Positions 33,189-45,822 are shown, counted from the first letter of the stretch. The stretch is 64,000 nt of DNA from Pagrus major (GCF_040436345.1 NC_133233.1:144501-208500), one strand, 5' to 3'. The notes: a model not told the origin generated them from the sequence alone. Program-made: numbers and translations.

Positions 33189-33317
33189 TGCGGAATGCAA
33201 TATGTTGGTGAAACAGGTAATACAATGCTTACCAGGTTCATCCAACACAGATATAATATTTCTAAAAAGAAAAACGCACACACTCTTTTGGTAAAACACT
33301 TTGTAGAACACAACTGG
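33189..33317 (+). pseudogene. Penelope-like element GIY-YIG endonuclease fragment
   Basis: The 43-codon frame reads CGMQYVGETGNTMLTRFIQH and RYNISKKKNAHTLLVKHFVE followed by HNW. Penelope-like retroelements carry a GIY-YIG nuclease with 'C..YVGET.N.L..R...H...I' and 'V..HF..H'. Both motifs are here in order. The rest of the element (RT) is absent. It starts six bases past the gypsy LTR end. Confidence 0.65.
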
Positions 33318-33959
33318 TCTTCACTTACCGCCACAGTAGTGTAATCCAAGATGGTCCACAGCCCAGAGAAGGAAAATAGATACAACATAAATATTTATTT
33401 TAAGAGCATAAATATGGTTATTTTGTTAAGAAGCATAAATGTGTTTTTGGATTAAAATGCATACATTTCATTAAGAGCCACTTAACACAGATTTGGCAAT
33501 AATTTAATGGAAATGATTTAAAAAATGCCTTTAAGAAATGTGATGATGCTTCCCCTTTAAGGCACTCGTTGCCCTGTGTTTACGCATGCTCCTGGCAGAG
33601 CTGAGCAGCAGAGCCATAGACATATATACATAGACGCCTCATTGAGCGCTGGACCGTACGTCGACGTCGCCGCCATATTGGAGGAGGCAGATCTGCCCCG
33701 TGAACTAATACAAGTGAATGGAGTGAACTTTAGAAAGCTCCTTCCACAATGTGCTATAAGTTAATGTCTCTCATTTACACATTCACACACGTACGAATAT
33801 ATTCAGGAAACAGATAGGAACCAAAAACAACATCTGTAACGTTCTCTGATGATTATAAACGTTAACTACTCCTTACATGTTCAGTATACAGGTAGGCACC
33901 AAACCACCGGATGTACTTTTATAATGTTTTTATTAGTGTTTACAGCTGCCAACGTATGT
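33318..33959. other. Spacer, no gene recognised
   Basis: Contains AGAGCCATAGACATATATAC and GTACGTCGACGTCGCCGCC, a GC-rich start-like segment of unknown origin, followed by AT-rich DNA. Confidence 0.3.
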
Positions 33960-34062
33960 AACGCTGCTACTGTGATGATACATGACGGTTAAATATTGAA
34001 TCTTTGTCTATAATAACCAGATCCTGACACGTAAATGTGATTGAAACGTCGCCCTTGCCAGA

Positions 34063-34390
34063 TGCAGACCTGACGGCCAGCCCCCTAGACCGATCCTTGC
34101 TCGTTTCCTGAGATTCCAGGACAGGGAACGGATCGCTGAAGCTGCGCGGAAGATGGGAAAGGTGCACTGGGACAAGCATCACATCATGGTCTTTCCTGAC
34201 TACTCCAAACTTGTCACCGAGAAACAGGCTGCTTTTAATCAATGCAAATGCCTGCTTCACGAGCGTCGGATCAAGTTCTCCGTGATGTATCCAGCTGTGC
34301 TCTCCCCGAGGACGGTGGACGGTGGACGGTAGACGTGAGTTCACAGACCCCAAAAAAGCACTGGAATTCATTCGCTCTCTGCTCCCGTGA
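34063..34390 (+). pseudogene. L1 ORF1 protein, C-terminal part
   Basis: The frame reads PPRPILARFLRFQDRERIAE, ARKMGKVHWDKHHIMVFPDY and LLHERRIKFSVMYPAVL. A shift over a duplicated GGTGGACGGT then gives TDPKKALEFIRSLLP. This is the RRM and C-terminal domain of L1 ORF1p (Transposase_22), which coats L1 RNA. The coiled-coil N-terminus is missing. Confidence 0.7.
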
Positions 34391-35249
34391 AAGCATATTC
34401 ATATTCTGCCCTTAAGTTACCTAGAACCATCCAGTTGAACTGTACACGTCTCTCATTTACACTGTTAAACACATCTGAATATGAAAGAGATATTTCATTT
34501 ACTATTTTGGATGGAGGCATTATGGCTTTTATTATACCTATCATTTTTGGTTGTGCTCTGATTCAGATTGTTATTTGTCTATACTGTTGGCATTAGAGTT
34601 GCTATAGTAGGGGGAGCATATCTGTAATGTATGTCACTCCCTGAACTTACTGGTGTACCTTTATTTTATTACTCACCCACTTATTATTTCACCTGTTTTT
34701 GGGGTGGAGAAATACATTTGTTTTGTTTTGTCTTCTTCCGTTCCTTCCCACCATTTCCATTAGCACTATAGACCAACCCAGAGCTGATAAGGGCTTAATG
34801 GGGAGACATATGCCTCAGATAGACATTACTAGATGAGTGGAGAGATACTTAAAACTAACTTGTTCAAGTATTTTGGTTATATTTGACTGTTTATTGCTTA
34901 TGACCCTTACACAGCTCTTGTACTGATGTAGCCCTTACTAATTTTTAGCTACATAATTATAGCTGCATGACTGCCCTCTTCGCGAGCTGTTAGACTGTTC
35001 AAAGTCACGGACCAAGTTTTTTGTGTGTTCGGTTTGGTGCTTTTTGAGCACCTGCAGGTGACGGCAGTTCACGGGCACCATGTATCAATATGTATACACA
35101 TCTTTTTTTCCTGTCATATTGTTTTCTTTTTTCTTTTTCCCCAATTCTTTTCCTGCCCATGTACATGATGCTTGTTGCTCAGCGAAGGTGGTTCCTAATG
35201 ATAGGTTACATCCCCTACATGCATCGGTTACTAGACCTACTCCAATATA

Positions 35250-38200
35250 ATGATGCTGGCTGATAAAGGAAGGACCTTGAAACTAATGACATGGAACGTG
35301 CAAGGTCTTAACCACCCTATCAAAAGGAAAAAAGTCATAACATTTATTAAGTCGAAAAGATGTGATATAGCATTTCTGCAGGAGACTCACTTATTAACTC
35401 AGGAATCTAGAAAGCTTTGCAGAGATTGGGTTGGTCATGTCTCCGCCTCATGCTGGAATGGTCATAGCAGGGGGGTAGCAATTCTAGTCCACAAACAAAT
35501 GCAATTCAAATGTATTAGGGAAAGTATTGATGATGCTGGACGGGTTTTGTTACTTCTCGCTGAGATTCAGGGCCATAAAGTAATATTAGCTAATGTTTAC
35601 GCCCCTAATATTGATGATCTCACATTCTTTGGGCAACTAAAGTGTAAACTCAACGATATGGGAGACTACCCGATTTTGATGGGGGGTGACTTTAATCAGG
35701 TTATGGATAACATATTGGATCGTAGCACCCCATCACAGCGTCAATGCAAATCAGCCTCCATTATGCACAAAATGGACAAAGCTTCTGGTCTAGTTGATGT
35801 CTGGCGGTTATTAACCACAAGAGATTATACTTTCTATTCCCCGCGTCACAATACATTTTCTAGGACCGATTATTTTTTTGTTTCTGGATTTGGTATCTCC
35901 TCCATAGTATCTAGCTCTATCGGTAGCATTCTTCTCTCAGATCATGCTCCTGTGTTTCTTTGTGTAACCCCTTTTTGCAATACCCCTAAATCCCCCAGGT
36001 GGAGGCTCAATTCCAGCCTTTTGCTTGACCTAAGTTTCAAAGAATCTTTAAGGACTCAAATTAATCTTTTTATAGAAACTAATTTGGCGTCAGCACCATC
36101 TGCTGGTGTGGAATGGGAAGCGTTCAAGGCCTTTATTAGAGGTCATATAACACAACATGCTTCTTTCAAAAAGAAATCTAACATAATAAAACAATTTGGA
36201 GAAGAAGTTTTATGCCGCTGAAGCTGTATTTAAGCAAAATATGACCCCCTCAAATCTCACTAATCTGACCAGACTAAAATATGAACTTAACTCCATTCTG
36301 ACTCAGAAGGCAGAGTTCTCTCTTTTCAGAGCTAGGCAAGAATACTTAGAAGAGGGCGACAAAGCAGGAAGATTGCTGGCTAGATACATTAAACAGAGAG
36401 AGGCTCAGAGCACAATAGCAGCAATTAGGACAGAAGGTGGTGCTGTTACGCGGGATCCCAAAGAGATAAATAAGATATTCAGAGAGTTTTATGCAACGCT
36501 TTACTCGTCAGAAACGCAAGTTGACCAGCAAGAGATGCATGCATTTCTGACCTCCCTCACTCTCCCCACCTTATCAGTGGACCAGGTAGATTTGCTTGAC
36601 GCGCCAATCACTAGGGAGGAGATTGTGGATGTTATTAGAGGCCTTCCATCTAGCAAGGCGCCAGACCCGGATGGCTTCACAGCAGAATTTTTTAAGGTGT
36701 ATGCTGAGGAACTCTCCCCTCTACTTCTGCAAATGTATAGTGAGGCACTGGATAAGGGCACTAATTTCTCTCATTTTAAAGAAGGATAAGGATCCGCTAG
36801 ACTGTAGAAGCTATAGACCAATCAGTTTGATTGGCTGTGACAGTAAAATTCTTGCTAAGATTCTAGCTGTAAGGTTAGATAAGGTGATAACCAACCTGAT
36901 TCACCCCGACCAGGCTTTTTTCGCACTCGGAGCTCAGCTGATAATATTAGACGTTTGATTGACATCATGTGGACCTCTCAAAATGCGCCTCCCCTGCTGC
37001 TGCCCTCTCTTTGGATGCTGAAAAGGCATTTGACAGGGTGGAGTGGCAATATTTGTTCTCCACCCTGGAAGCTTTTGGTTTTGGCAGGATATTTATTAGC
37101 TGGGTCAAATCTTCTATACACCAAGCCTAAGGCCTCAGTGATAACGAATAGCATAATCTCACAGTCCTTTGAGCTCCATAGAGGCCCTAGGCAGGGCTGC
37201 CCTTTGAGCACTTTACTTTTTGCACTGGCGTTGGAGCCTCTAGCAGCGGCTATTCGTAAAGACCCTGACTTTCCAGGTATCCAAGTAGGCAGTAGTAGTC
37301 ATAAACTGATGCTTTACGCGGATGATGCCTTGGTCCTGATAACAGAGCCAGAACGCTCTCTCCCTGCTCTGTTCAAAACCATTAAATTGTTTTCTAAATT
37401 ATCTGGATAGAAAGTGAACTGGGCCAAATCAGAGGCTCTTCCTCTGACTCCCTACTGCCCCAAGACCTTATTCCAACCTGGTGATTTCACTTAGCCCCAA
37501 TCAGGTATTGAATATTTAGGCATCCTTTTCCCCCCGTCGTTGAATGATTTGGTCCAGGTTAATTTTGAGCCCCTTCTGAACAAATTTAAGATTGATATAG
37601 AACAGTGGTCTCGACTATTACTTTTACCTCTGGGGCAAGGTCAATGTGATAAAAATGAACTGCACCTACAAATTTAATTACCTATTACAGGCACTACCAA
37701 TGAAGATCCCCCAAAATATTTTAAGTAGTTTAATAGGCTGTGCAACACATTCCTATGGAACAATAAGCGACCCAGATTAAGCTTGAAAAAATTACCGAGG
37801 CCAGTGGATCAAGGTGGACTGGGGGTCCCGAATTTGCTTTTCTATCATTATGCATTCAGCCTGAGACACTTGGCGCACTTGGCGCTACCTCCTGAGAGAG
37901 CACCCCCGTGGTTTGGTCTAGAAAGCCCTTTGTGTAATCCACTCCCTCCTATGCATTATATCACCACTAAGCTTTCATTAGAGGCACAGAGTCATCCTAT
38001 TATTTCACACTTACAGTGGGTATGGAAAAGAATGGCGTTCATATTCGATTTTGATGCAAACCTCCACACTGCAGCCTCCATGTGGACCAACCCTAAACTC
38101 TGCATAGGGAAATCACCTTTTCTCTGGAAGTCATGGGTCGACAGGGGAATCCTGGCCCTTGGAGACCTATATACTGGGGTCAACTCAAGTCCTATTCTGA

Positions 38201-38343
38201 TATCAAGACACAACTCCACCTACCCCAGAATCAGTTTTCGAGTACTTACAACTCAGACACCTGCTGTTGCACACATTCGGGTCTCTTTCAACACCTGCCC
38301 CCACTGTAAGCTTCCTCACACAAATAATGAAAATTTTTGGTAG
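35250..38343 (+). pseudogene. L1 ORF2 protein (endonuclease and reverse transcriptase)
   Basis: From ATG 35250 the APE-type endonuclease is open to 36221: MTWNVQGLNHP, IAFLQETHL, LANVYAPN, GGDFNQVMD, SRTDYFF and LLSDHAPV carry the known catalytic positions. A frameshift near 36200 leads to the RT: SKAPDPDGFTAEFFK, CRSYRPISLIGCDSK, HRGPRQGCPLS and LMLYADDALVLI (YADD site). The Asp-bearing DAEKAFDRV segment is out of frame near 37015-37040. The C-terminal domain is open at 37783-38343 (FRVLTTQTPAVAHI, CPHCKL). At least five frame breaks; inactive. Confidence 0.8.
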
Positions 38344-39421
38344 ACGTCATGAAGCTTCAGTGTATTACTTAATGGTTTTGAAATGCTGAAATGCTGCACT
38401 TAGCCAGACTGGCTGCACTGGAGGGCCTATCATACAGGCTAATAAACAGAGTGGAAGGCTTCAATTTGAAATGGGAATGATACTTGTCCAATATGAAAGA
38501 ACCTGTGTAGGAGATATGGTAGCCAATCTGAACATGACACCTAGCATCGCTGAGCATGTTACACGTTATGATCTGTTATTATTCTTAGTCCCCCCCCCCC
38601 CCTTTTTAAAAAAAAATTAATTAATTAATTAATTTTATTGTATTGCTGTTGTGCTGTCCTGTTTTATCCTTTGTTAGATTGCTCGTCTCGCTTTTTTTGG
38701 TTGTTTTTCTCCTTTTCCTGGAGTGCAAGCATTGTATAACATAGTTATTTGTTTACTTGCTGTATACAAGTCTCAACATTGTTTCGTAACCAACATTTTC
38801 CACATGTGTACTTGTAATGTGTGATATTCAAAAATCCCAATAAAATATTAATCATAAAAGTCTTCAAAATCTAAAAATAACAGCACCTACTGATAACATA
38901 GATGTCAAATGTACTATTATAATCATCTTTGTTTAAAAATATACTTTTTGTTAAAAAATGTTGGCCCTTTAAAGTTGTGTCTCAGATCTTTGTCAACTCC
39001 AGATTTCTACAAAAGCATAATTTAATCAGGCATAAAAACGGTCAGCTATATCCTAAGGACCCCTGTTTCACTTCCTGGTTTCAAAAAAAGGCGGGAATGC
39101 TGTTTAGGCACTATTTTCTGATAAATTCATGAAATAATATTGCTATCAGGTGTGTCTCAACCATAACAGGTCAACTCAGTTGCCCTTCTAAATCAAAACA
39201 GAATATGAATTGTGGTTTAAAAAGGTGTATTTTGATTAGCATTAAGAGAACTCTTAGCATCTTTCAAAAATAAAATGGCTACTCACTACAACTATGCTGT
39301 GAAGTGAAAAAAAGTGACATTTCGTCAACACCGTAAGACGTCAACTCCGTCAGATATTGCATCTTATGGAGTTGACATCTGTGCTGACGGAGGTGACATA
39401 ACTCTCAGTTCTCTTTAATAA

Positions 39422-42113
39422 TTGAATAATGTGTTTGAAATCAGTACTTTATTTTCAATTAAATTACGAGCGAAGCATGCATCCGAATGTGTCATAAACT
39501 CTCCACAAACCATGACTGAGAAGATGATTAGCGGAAGTGACTTGAGAAATCCCTCAATTAAGAGTACCCTTCTTTTCCACCATGCTTTGGTAAATGAGTT
39601 CTCCGCAAGCAAACACAAAACTCCACCCAGGAAACAAGCATTAACCTTATCAGGAAAAATTCTGACAAAATATCGCATTTTCCACAAGATCCAACAGTTT
39701 GGAATATCTTGTAAATCTCTGAACAAAAAACAAACCAAGGCAAAACAAGCAAGATACCTCCAGGTCATCACCAAAGACGTTCAAGACTTCTTCCACAACT
39801 CTGCCCGGATTACAACAGACGAACAAGACACCATAACAAGGAACAAAGTAAAGCATCAGAGGATGATCTTGATGGACAGCATGATAAACCTACACAAGGA
39901 ATTCACCACAAGCAACCCTACAGTAAAACTCAGCTGCTCATCCTTTTGTGCCTTAAGGCCCTTTCATACATGCCTATGTAAACTTCATGAGAATGCAGCT
40001 TTAATGTTGGAGGTGCTGAAATAGTCGGGGGTTGTGGATTCAGCAAAACTGGAGGATAGTTTTAAATTGGTGTGTTGCACACCAGCGACTGAGTCCTGCC
40101 TCCTTTGAAAATGTACACGCTGTGTAAACAAGCAGACATTGCTGCTCCCAGAACATGAAGCAACTAATGTTCACTGGAGACAATGGGAAAGAGTGCGACA
40201 GTCAACAGCAGATGAAACATACACCTCAACAATAATGATAACTCATGAAGGCAAGCTCTCAGAGCTCATACAATTATATGAGGAAAAACTCAAAAGTAAA
40301 ACCACAACACGTGTGTCTTGTCCGGAACCAGTCACAAGAATACCGCAACCTGATTCAAATGTGCAAAGAGAACGAAGTCATCGTACACACTGATTTTTCA
40401 GAGGCATGGAAATGCGAGTACCATGCTGAAGTCCAGGCATGCCATTTCGGACAGAACTTACCTCTGTTAAATTCACATACTGGTATGTATTACACAAAGG
40501 AAGCAAAGTCAGGATTCAGCACAATCTCTGACTCTAAACGCCAAGATGCTGCATCCATTTGGGCCTACATGGATCCTGTACTGAGAGAGATACAGAGGGC
40601 ACATCCATCAGTTGATACAGTACATTTCTGGTCAGATGGTCCAAGCAAGCAATACAAGAATAAGAAAAATTTCATCCTCCTCAGTGACATTCCTCTGAAA
40701 TTGAGGTTTAAAAGGGCAACGTGGAACTTTTTTCCAACTTCACACGGAAAGGGCGCTCCAGATGGAATTAGAGGGGCAGTGAAGAGGGCAGCTGACAGTC
40801 TGGTTTTAAGAGGACATGACATTGTCAATGCCAAGCAGTTCCATGACAAGTTTTCCAACAGCCTTAACAATGTACTACTCTACCTCACTGATGGACAAGA
40901 AATGGAGAGGTTCGACAAAGTCCTTCCTCCTAACCTGAAACCTTTGCCTGCAACAAGAAAGATTCACCAGGTCATCCCAAATCAAAAGAGTCTCTGGTAC
41001 AGAGAATTGACATGTTTCTGCAGTAAACCAAGAATGTGTCACTGTTTCAGTCCAGTTTGTTTTGCTTTAGGCACTGAGAGAGGCAGCATGAATAACCAGA
41101 GATATTCTGCAGCCCCCAAAGAAAATGTCAGTCCTTCCAGAAAAATGCGGAGTTTTTTTGTGATTGTTGCGGGCAAAAATCTTTGATTATGCGGCATGTT
41201 TGCGATGGAATATGCAGGATATTTATGCAATTTTATGCGATGAAATTGTGGGAATTTGCAAAAATTGCGGGAACTTGCAAAAACTGCGGTTTGATGAAGA
41301 AGAAAAAAAGTGATTCCCCCAACACTCTGTTACTAGGCTCACTAGGCTACTACCTTAATGTAAAGAGTCATTTCTAATGACTTCCTATGATAAGCAAGCA
41401 TACTACATCACAGAAAGTGCTGGGAGTAATTAAGTTCTCAGCTTTCTGATGACTTCACTTCATAACGTTCCCAAGGCAACAGGAGGAAAATGGCTGCTCT
41501 TGTGTGAAGTAAACGCAACATTTTTCAACTTTCTGCGAAGATATATGTGACTTTTTTGCAACGAAAATGCGGGGATTATGAAATCATGCAAGCCCTGCAT
41601 ATTTTGCGCATTTTGCGCGGAAATCGGAGATTTATGCGGCCAAAGTGTGGCGTCTTTGAAAAAAATGCGGCCCCTGCATAAATGTGCGGACTTTGGCTGA
41701 TTATGCGTTGAATTATGCAATCGCATAATCATGTTTTTCTGGAGGAAGAAGAGCCACCATCAGGCCCTGAGGGCACATCCACAGGAATAACTGCTGAGAG
41801 TATTAAACCTGGGGACTGGATGGCAGTAGTTTATGAAGAGCACTGGTGGTTGGCCAGAGCTGTTTCTGTGGATGGTGAAAACCAGGATGTGAGAGTGGAA
41901 TTCCTGCATCCCCATGGCCCCAATGAGAAATTCACACCTCAACATGGCAGGGGAGATGAATGCCTTTGCCCAGTTAAAGATGTTCTTGTTAACCTGGTGG
42001 GAAATGCAGCTCCTATGCGTCTCAGTCGAACAAGGGAAATGTATAGCATTTCTCCAGATGTAATGGACTTCATAGAATGTGAACACATTAGCCATCTGCT
42101 TCCTGGTGACTAA
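39422..42113 (+). pseudogene. Transposase-like protein with DDE-like core and Tudor/SH3-like end
   Basis: N-terminal part (39422-40024): ITKDVQDFFHNSARITTDEQ and FCALRPFHTCLCKLHENAAL, then two stops and KCTRCVNKQTLLLPEHEA. After a frameshift near 40290, the core to 41186 has EVIVHTDFSEAWKCEYHAEV, LLNSHTGMYYTKEAKSGFST, DTVHFWSDGPSKQYKNKKNF and NFFPTSHGKGAPDGIRGAVK. Three acidic boxes (HTDFSE, WSDG, HGKGAPDG) are spaced like a DDE/D nuclease. Past the MITE, 41745-42113 reads ESIKPGDWMAVVYEEHWWLA and HPHGPNEKFTPQHG, a Tudor/SH3-like barrel, then YSISPDVMDFIECE. I know close relatives in fish and cnidarians but no accepted name. Stops, one frameshift and the insertion make this copy inactive. Confidence 0.5.
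41138..41741. mobile_element. MITE inserted in the DDE-like gene
   Basis: Left end CAGAAAAATGCGG and right end CATGTTTTTCTG are inverted, hAT-like CAG...CTG. The interior is full of ATGCGG/TTGCGG units. Host coding stops at KENVSP and resumes at EEEPPSGPEG, so it split the gene. No 8-bp duplication is visible. Confidence 0.6.
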
Positions 42114-43306
42114 ACAGCAACAGTTTTGTTACACAGGCCAATGTCCAATGTCAATGTCAGATATGTTTCTTTATTTCTGAGCCACAAATCTTTCAAGCAA
42201 TGGCATTGTCTTGCTACAATGTACACAATTTCAAAATGTCATTACAAAGTATAAATCATATAATTTGCATGGAGGGCTTCTTAAATTATGATAGTCAAAT
42301 GTCCCATTTATGGTTACTGGCGCAGAAAATCACAGATACTATCCCCATCCAATTTTCTGACCTATATATGTCCTTACATTTTTGTATTGCAATATTGAAT
42401 TTAGATATGTCGTCCCATCCCTAGTTGTAATAAATGGTGGCTGTTTAATTCAGGGGAAAATAGGTCTTTCACAGTTATTGTTATTTAGTTTGAAAGTTGA
42501 TCAGTTTGGTTACAAAGTTTCTCAATCATGTTCTCAATCATGTTTGGAATGGCTTTCTGTGTGCTTCCAGTTTTTAAGGTTTGTATACTATTATGTTTCA
42601 TATGCGTCAACTCCGTCAGTTGGCTGTCAACTCTGTCATAGAGAAGTCACCTCCGTCAGACGGACTTTTTCTGTGATATTCATGAAATATATGTTCATAA
42701 TGGTTTATAAAATGAGTTCATGTCAATAAAAAGTGTCTTTGGTACACCTAATGTGTGTCCTTTGTGTTAAAAAATTATATGTTGTTTATCGCGAAGACAA
42801 ATGACATTATCAACAAAAATTGTAAGTTGGCAACATTATAATGGTATTTATTTCTTGAATAAGAAAATATTAAACATTTTTATTATACAGCTAATTAAAT
42901 CATCTTGTATTTAATACAACAAAAATCATCAAACATTTCCTTAATGTTTTATATTATAATACTATGACTTTTTGTGTGCCTGGCGGAGTTGACAAAGTTC
43001 AAGTCCTCAGCTGCAAAAAATGCTATTTAAGAAAAAATTAAATCACTGGGTGGTTGGCCCATTAAAAGGTTTAATAGCCAAGACTTTGATCTTTTAAATA
43101 TATCTTCCAAGCATGATTGAAGGTTAAAAATAAAAAAAAACAAAATAAGGTTTTGTCACAATTCTCAAGAATGGGTGATTTATTATTTATATGGCTTATT
43201 ATACTCAACATGGAACAGAGTGCTACAAAAAATATTTTTTTAAGTACATAGCCTTTTGCACAAACTGTCTTATAGAGCTCTGGGTTGTGGTGGTGTAGTG
43301 TAGACA

Positions 43307-43705
43307 CTGTGTAACCACTAAGTGGAATTTAACCAGGGTTATGGTAGCAGTTTACTACCTATCCAGTTTTATTCACAATTTTCAATTTCTGAACTGAAAT
43401 GCTACAAATGCTAGAAGTGGAAACCATAGAAATATACATTACGATCAACATACAACCACAACTGTATGACCTTAACTCTTTATCAATAGATTAAAATTAA
43501 AATAAAACACAAATATATTTCCCTCTTTCTTTCTTTTCTGAAAACAAATGATTGTTTACGTTCTCTATAAACAATGTAATTATTATTTTTACTCTTTACA
43601 AAGGCACCGGACAAGATGCTCCTTGTCTGTTTGAATTGGGAGTCCCTTTCTCAACCCACGAGAATAATTCAATACCGGACGGTCTTCAATTCAAAATGAA
43701 AGGAA
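43307..43705 (-). mobile_element. Gypsy 3' end fragment (LTR and pol end), inverted relative to 33 kb
   Basis: On the minus strand CCTTTCATTTTGAATTGAAG and ACCGTCCGGTATTGAATT match the end of pol at 32900-32935. An about 100-bp extra segment, the AAGAAAGAAAGAGGG tract and the LTR (43522 down to 43307, ending GTGGTTACA) follow. Only the 3' end of an element is present. Confidence 0.7.
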
Positions 43706-45485
43706 GCCTTTGTTTTTCCTTTTAATTGTCGTTAGCAAAACAAAATATGTTTAGTACTGGCCAGCAAAAAAATAAAAGTTATATAGAGATCTATATGTGA
43801 AGTGCAGTGTGATGTTTTGCCTGAAAATATCAGACGGGGTCCAAGAGGTGGCAGGCGGCAGCTGTTCTCCCAGTAGCCACAGGAAAAGCACAGTCTCTGC
43901 TCCAATGACGACCCACTAGCAAGGAAACATCGTATTTATAAATGAAATGAAGGCAGGCTAATACAGAGCACTGACGAGCAGGACACACGGCAATACACAG
44001 CAATAATGATCTTCTGAGCCCGCGATCCCTACCAGAAGCACCATACTATTGGCTGTCGTAACACTGTCGTAATATGACACCGTCTAAAGGGCACTACACA
44101 AAACGATACTAACTGAAAACATCAGCTGACTGAAACTACAGCTGGGTTACAACTGCAGCAGCAGCAATAGATGCAGCAGACAAACTGGCACTTTCATTAG
44201 TAGCAGATTCACTTCCAACTGATCTGATGAATGTACAGTTCTAATGTGCCTGTGCAGGTTAATGTAGAGCCTGCTCGATATGAGATTTTAACCTTGCATA
44301 CTCTGTTCATACTTACCATAAAAGTTAAAAACAACAATTCATACTTACCTTAAAAAGTTAAAACAACAATTCATTAGTGGTGGGTATCGTTAACAGTGTG
44401 TGCACGCCTGACCAATTATCAATTAGTTTTTGAGTTTAGTCAACACGTGAGAACTCGTCTGACATGGAGAGTCTCCTGTTGTGTGCTACATGTGTGAAAT
44501 AACAACTATAGTCTGGACTTTGTCTGCAGTGTATCTGTGTAAACGGCTTCATTCAGCGTCTCTCCCTCCCCTCTGGCACCGTGAGTTACCATGGTTACAG
44601 GAACGCTGCCTGATTGTAGCTCAATGCTGAAATCTTGTATTATAACATATAACAAAGCCTCAGAGCTTCTTTGATTACTAACAGTATGTTAGTGATGACA
44701 GAAAGGTGATAACTCACCATCAGACTGACAAGGCTGCAAAAGTTGCTGCTTGTATGATGTATTTTTCTGTTAAACAATAAGAGGCTCACTTTAAACAATA
44801 TTATTATTATTAGTAGTAGTAGTAATAATAATAATAATAATAATAATTAATGATAATGATGATGATGAGAAGAAGAAGTAGAAAAATAGCGTACTGAAAA
44901 GCTCTGTAGATGGTTGATTATTCGGAAGAGTAAAGACAGTTTGATTTCATAGATTGAAAATTACATTGAAAAGACAAAAAACATTTTAAGTGTGAATGGA
45001 ACAGCTGTTCAGATCATCCTCCTGTAACACACTGTTGGTCAAATATTTAAACTTTATGTCTGCATTAGAGAACATGGTGTGGGGTGAGGCTGTAAATCTT
45101 AGCTTATTTTTTTAGCACGTGTCAAGTAACGTGCCCTGTAACATGTTTCACAAATTACAAATTGGGAATATGACTTGGCTACAGCTCGAAAATACATTTC
45201 AGTCAAAAGATTTTTTTTTGCTTTAATCCATGCATAGCTGTATTTTGCACAGATGATTATTGCTTTTATTTACTCCTTGCTGTATTTATTTTATTTACTT
45301 ACTTATTTTCTTTTTACTATTAGTATTGTAGTTCACTTCAATATCTTAGTATGATCTGGACGTGTAAGAACTTTTTAATTTTTAAGTTGGATGATGTGTG
45401 ATATGTGTCTGTTTTTTCCATATGTGTGTATGAGGACTCTACTGCAAACAAAATCTACCTCTGGGTACTAATAAAGTAACTTGAA
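43706..45485. other. Spacer with small tandem duplication, no gene
   Basis: Contains a duplicated TCATACTTACC..TAAAAGTTAAAA unit near 44308-44375 and otherwise AT-rich DNA. No coding motif is recognised. Confidence 0.35.
44806..44880. repeat. TAA/TAG/GAT/AAG microsatellite
   Basis: A run of ATT, AGT, AAT, GAT and AAG triplets. Confidence 0.9.
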
Positions 45486-45822
45486 CTTGAACTTGAAATA
45501 ATGATGAGGTGATAGATCCAACATACGGAACACATGCTACTTCTTCCTCTGAAGAAGCCCCCACATCGCCTGCTGCAGAAATGGAAGAAGGGTATGAAGT
45601 GAAGGAAATGATGAACATGATGATGAGGTAAAATCTGAAGCTGAAATGGAAGAAGTGTCAGAAGTGGAGGACTGCACTTGTGATGATGAAGAGGAAAAAT
45701 CAACTGATGAGAAAGAATCTGAGGGGGAGGACCCAGCTGAGATAGAAGAATATTTCCAGTCAAAGGATGAAACATTGATCTGGTCTTCCATCCCTCCCAG
45801 TGACGGAGGACGCATGTTGACA

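Larger units (their letters stand above)
33960..38870 (+). mobile_element. L1 retrotransposon, 5'-truncated and decayed
   Basis: Contains the C-terminal part of ORF1, ORF2 in several frames, and a T-rich 3' UTR ending AATCCCAATAAAATATTAATC near 38850. Frameshifts and stops split ORF2 at about 36200, 36790, 36960, 37410 and in 37490-37780. The left boundary is not marked by a visible duplication. Confidence 0.75.
38880..43070 (+). mobile_element. DDE-like element of an under-described family, with subterminal motifs
   Basis: A single gene (39422-42113) lies between flanks that carry repeated motifs of the form GTCAACTCCGTCAG or its complement. On the left they are at 38992, 39170, 39324, 39340, 39368(-) and 39384(-). 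On the right they are at 42606, 42626, 42646 and 42985(-). Such clustered subterminal repeats are typical transposase binding sites. True ends and target duplication are not resolved; boundaries given are the outermost motifs plus flank, between the L1 3' end and the next gypsy LTR. A separate MITE-like block (41138-41741) has inserted in the gene. Confidence 0.5.

Noticed and set aside
33660..33780. Short ORF with GC-rich start as a gene
   Set aside because: No motif and no splice context; likely part of a repeat.
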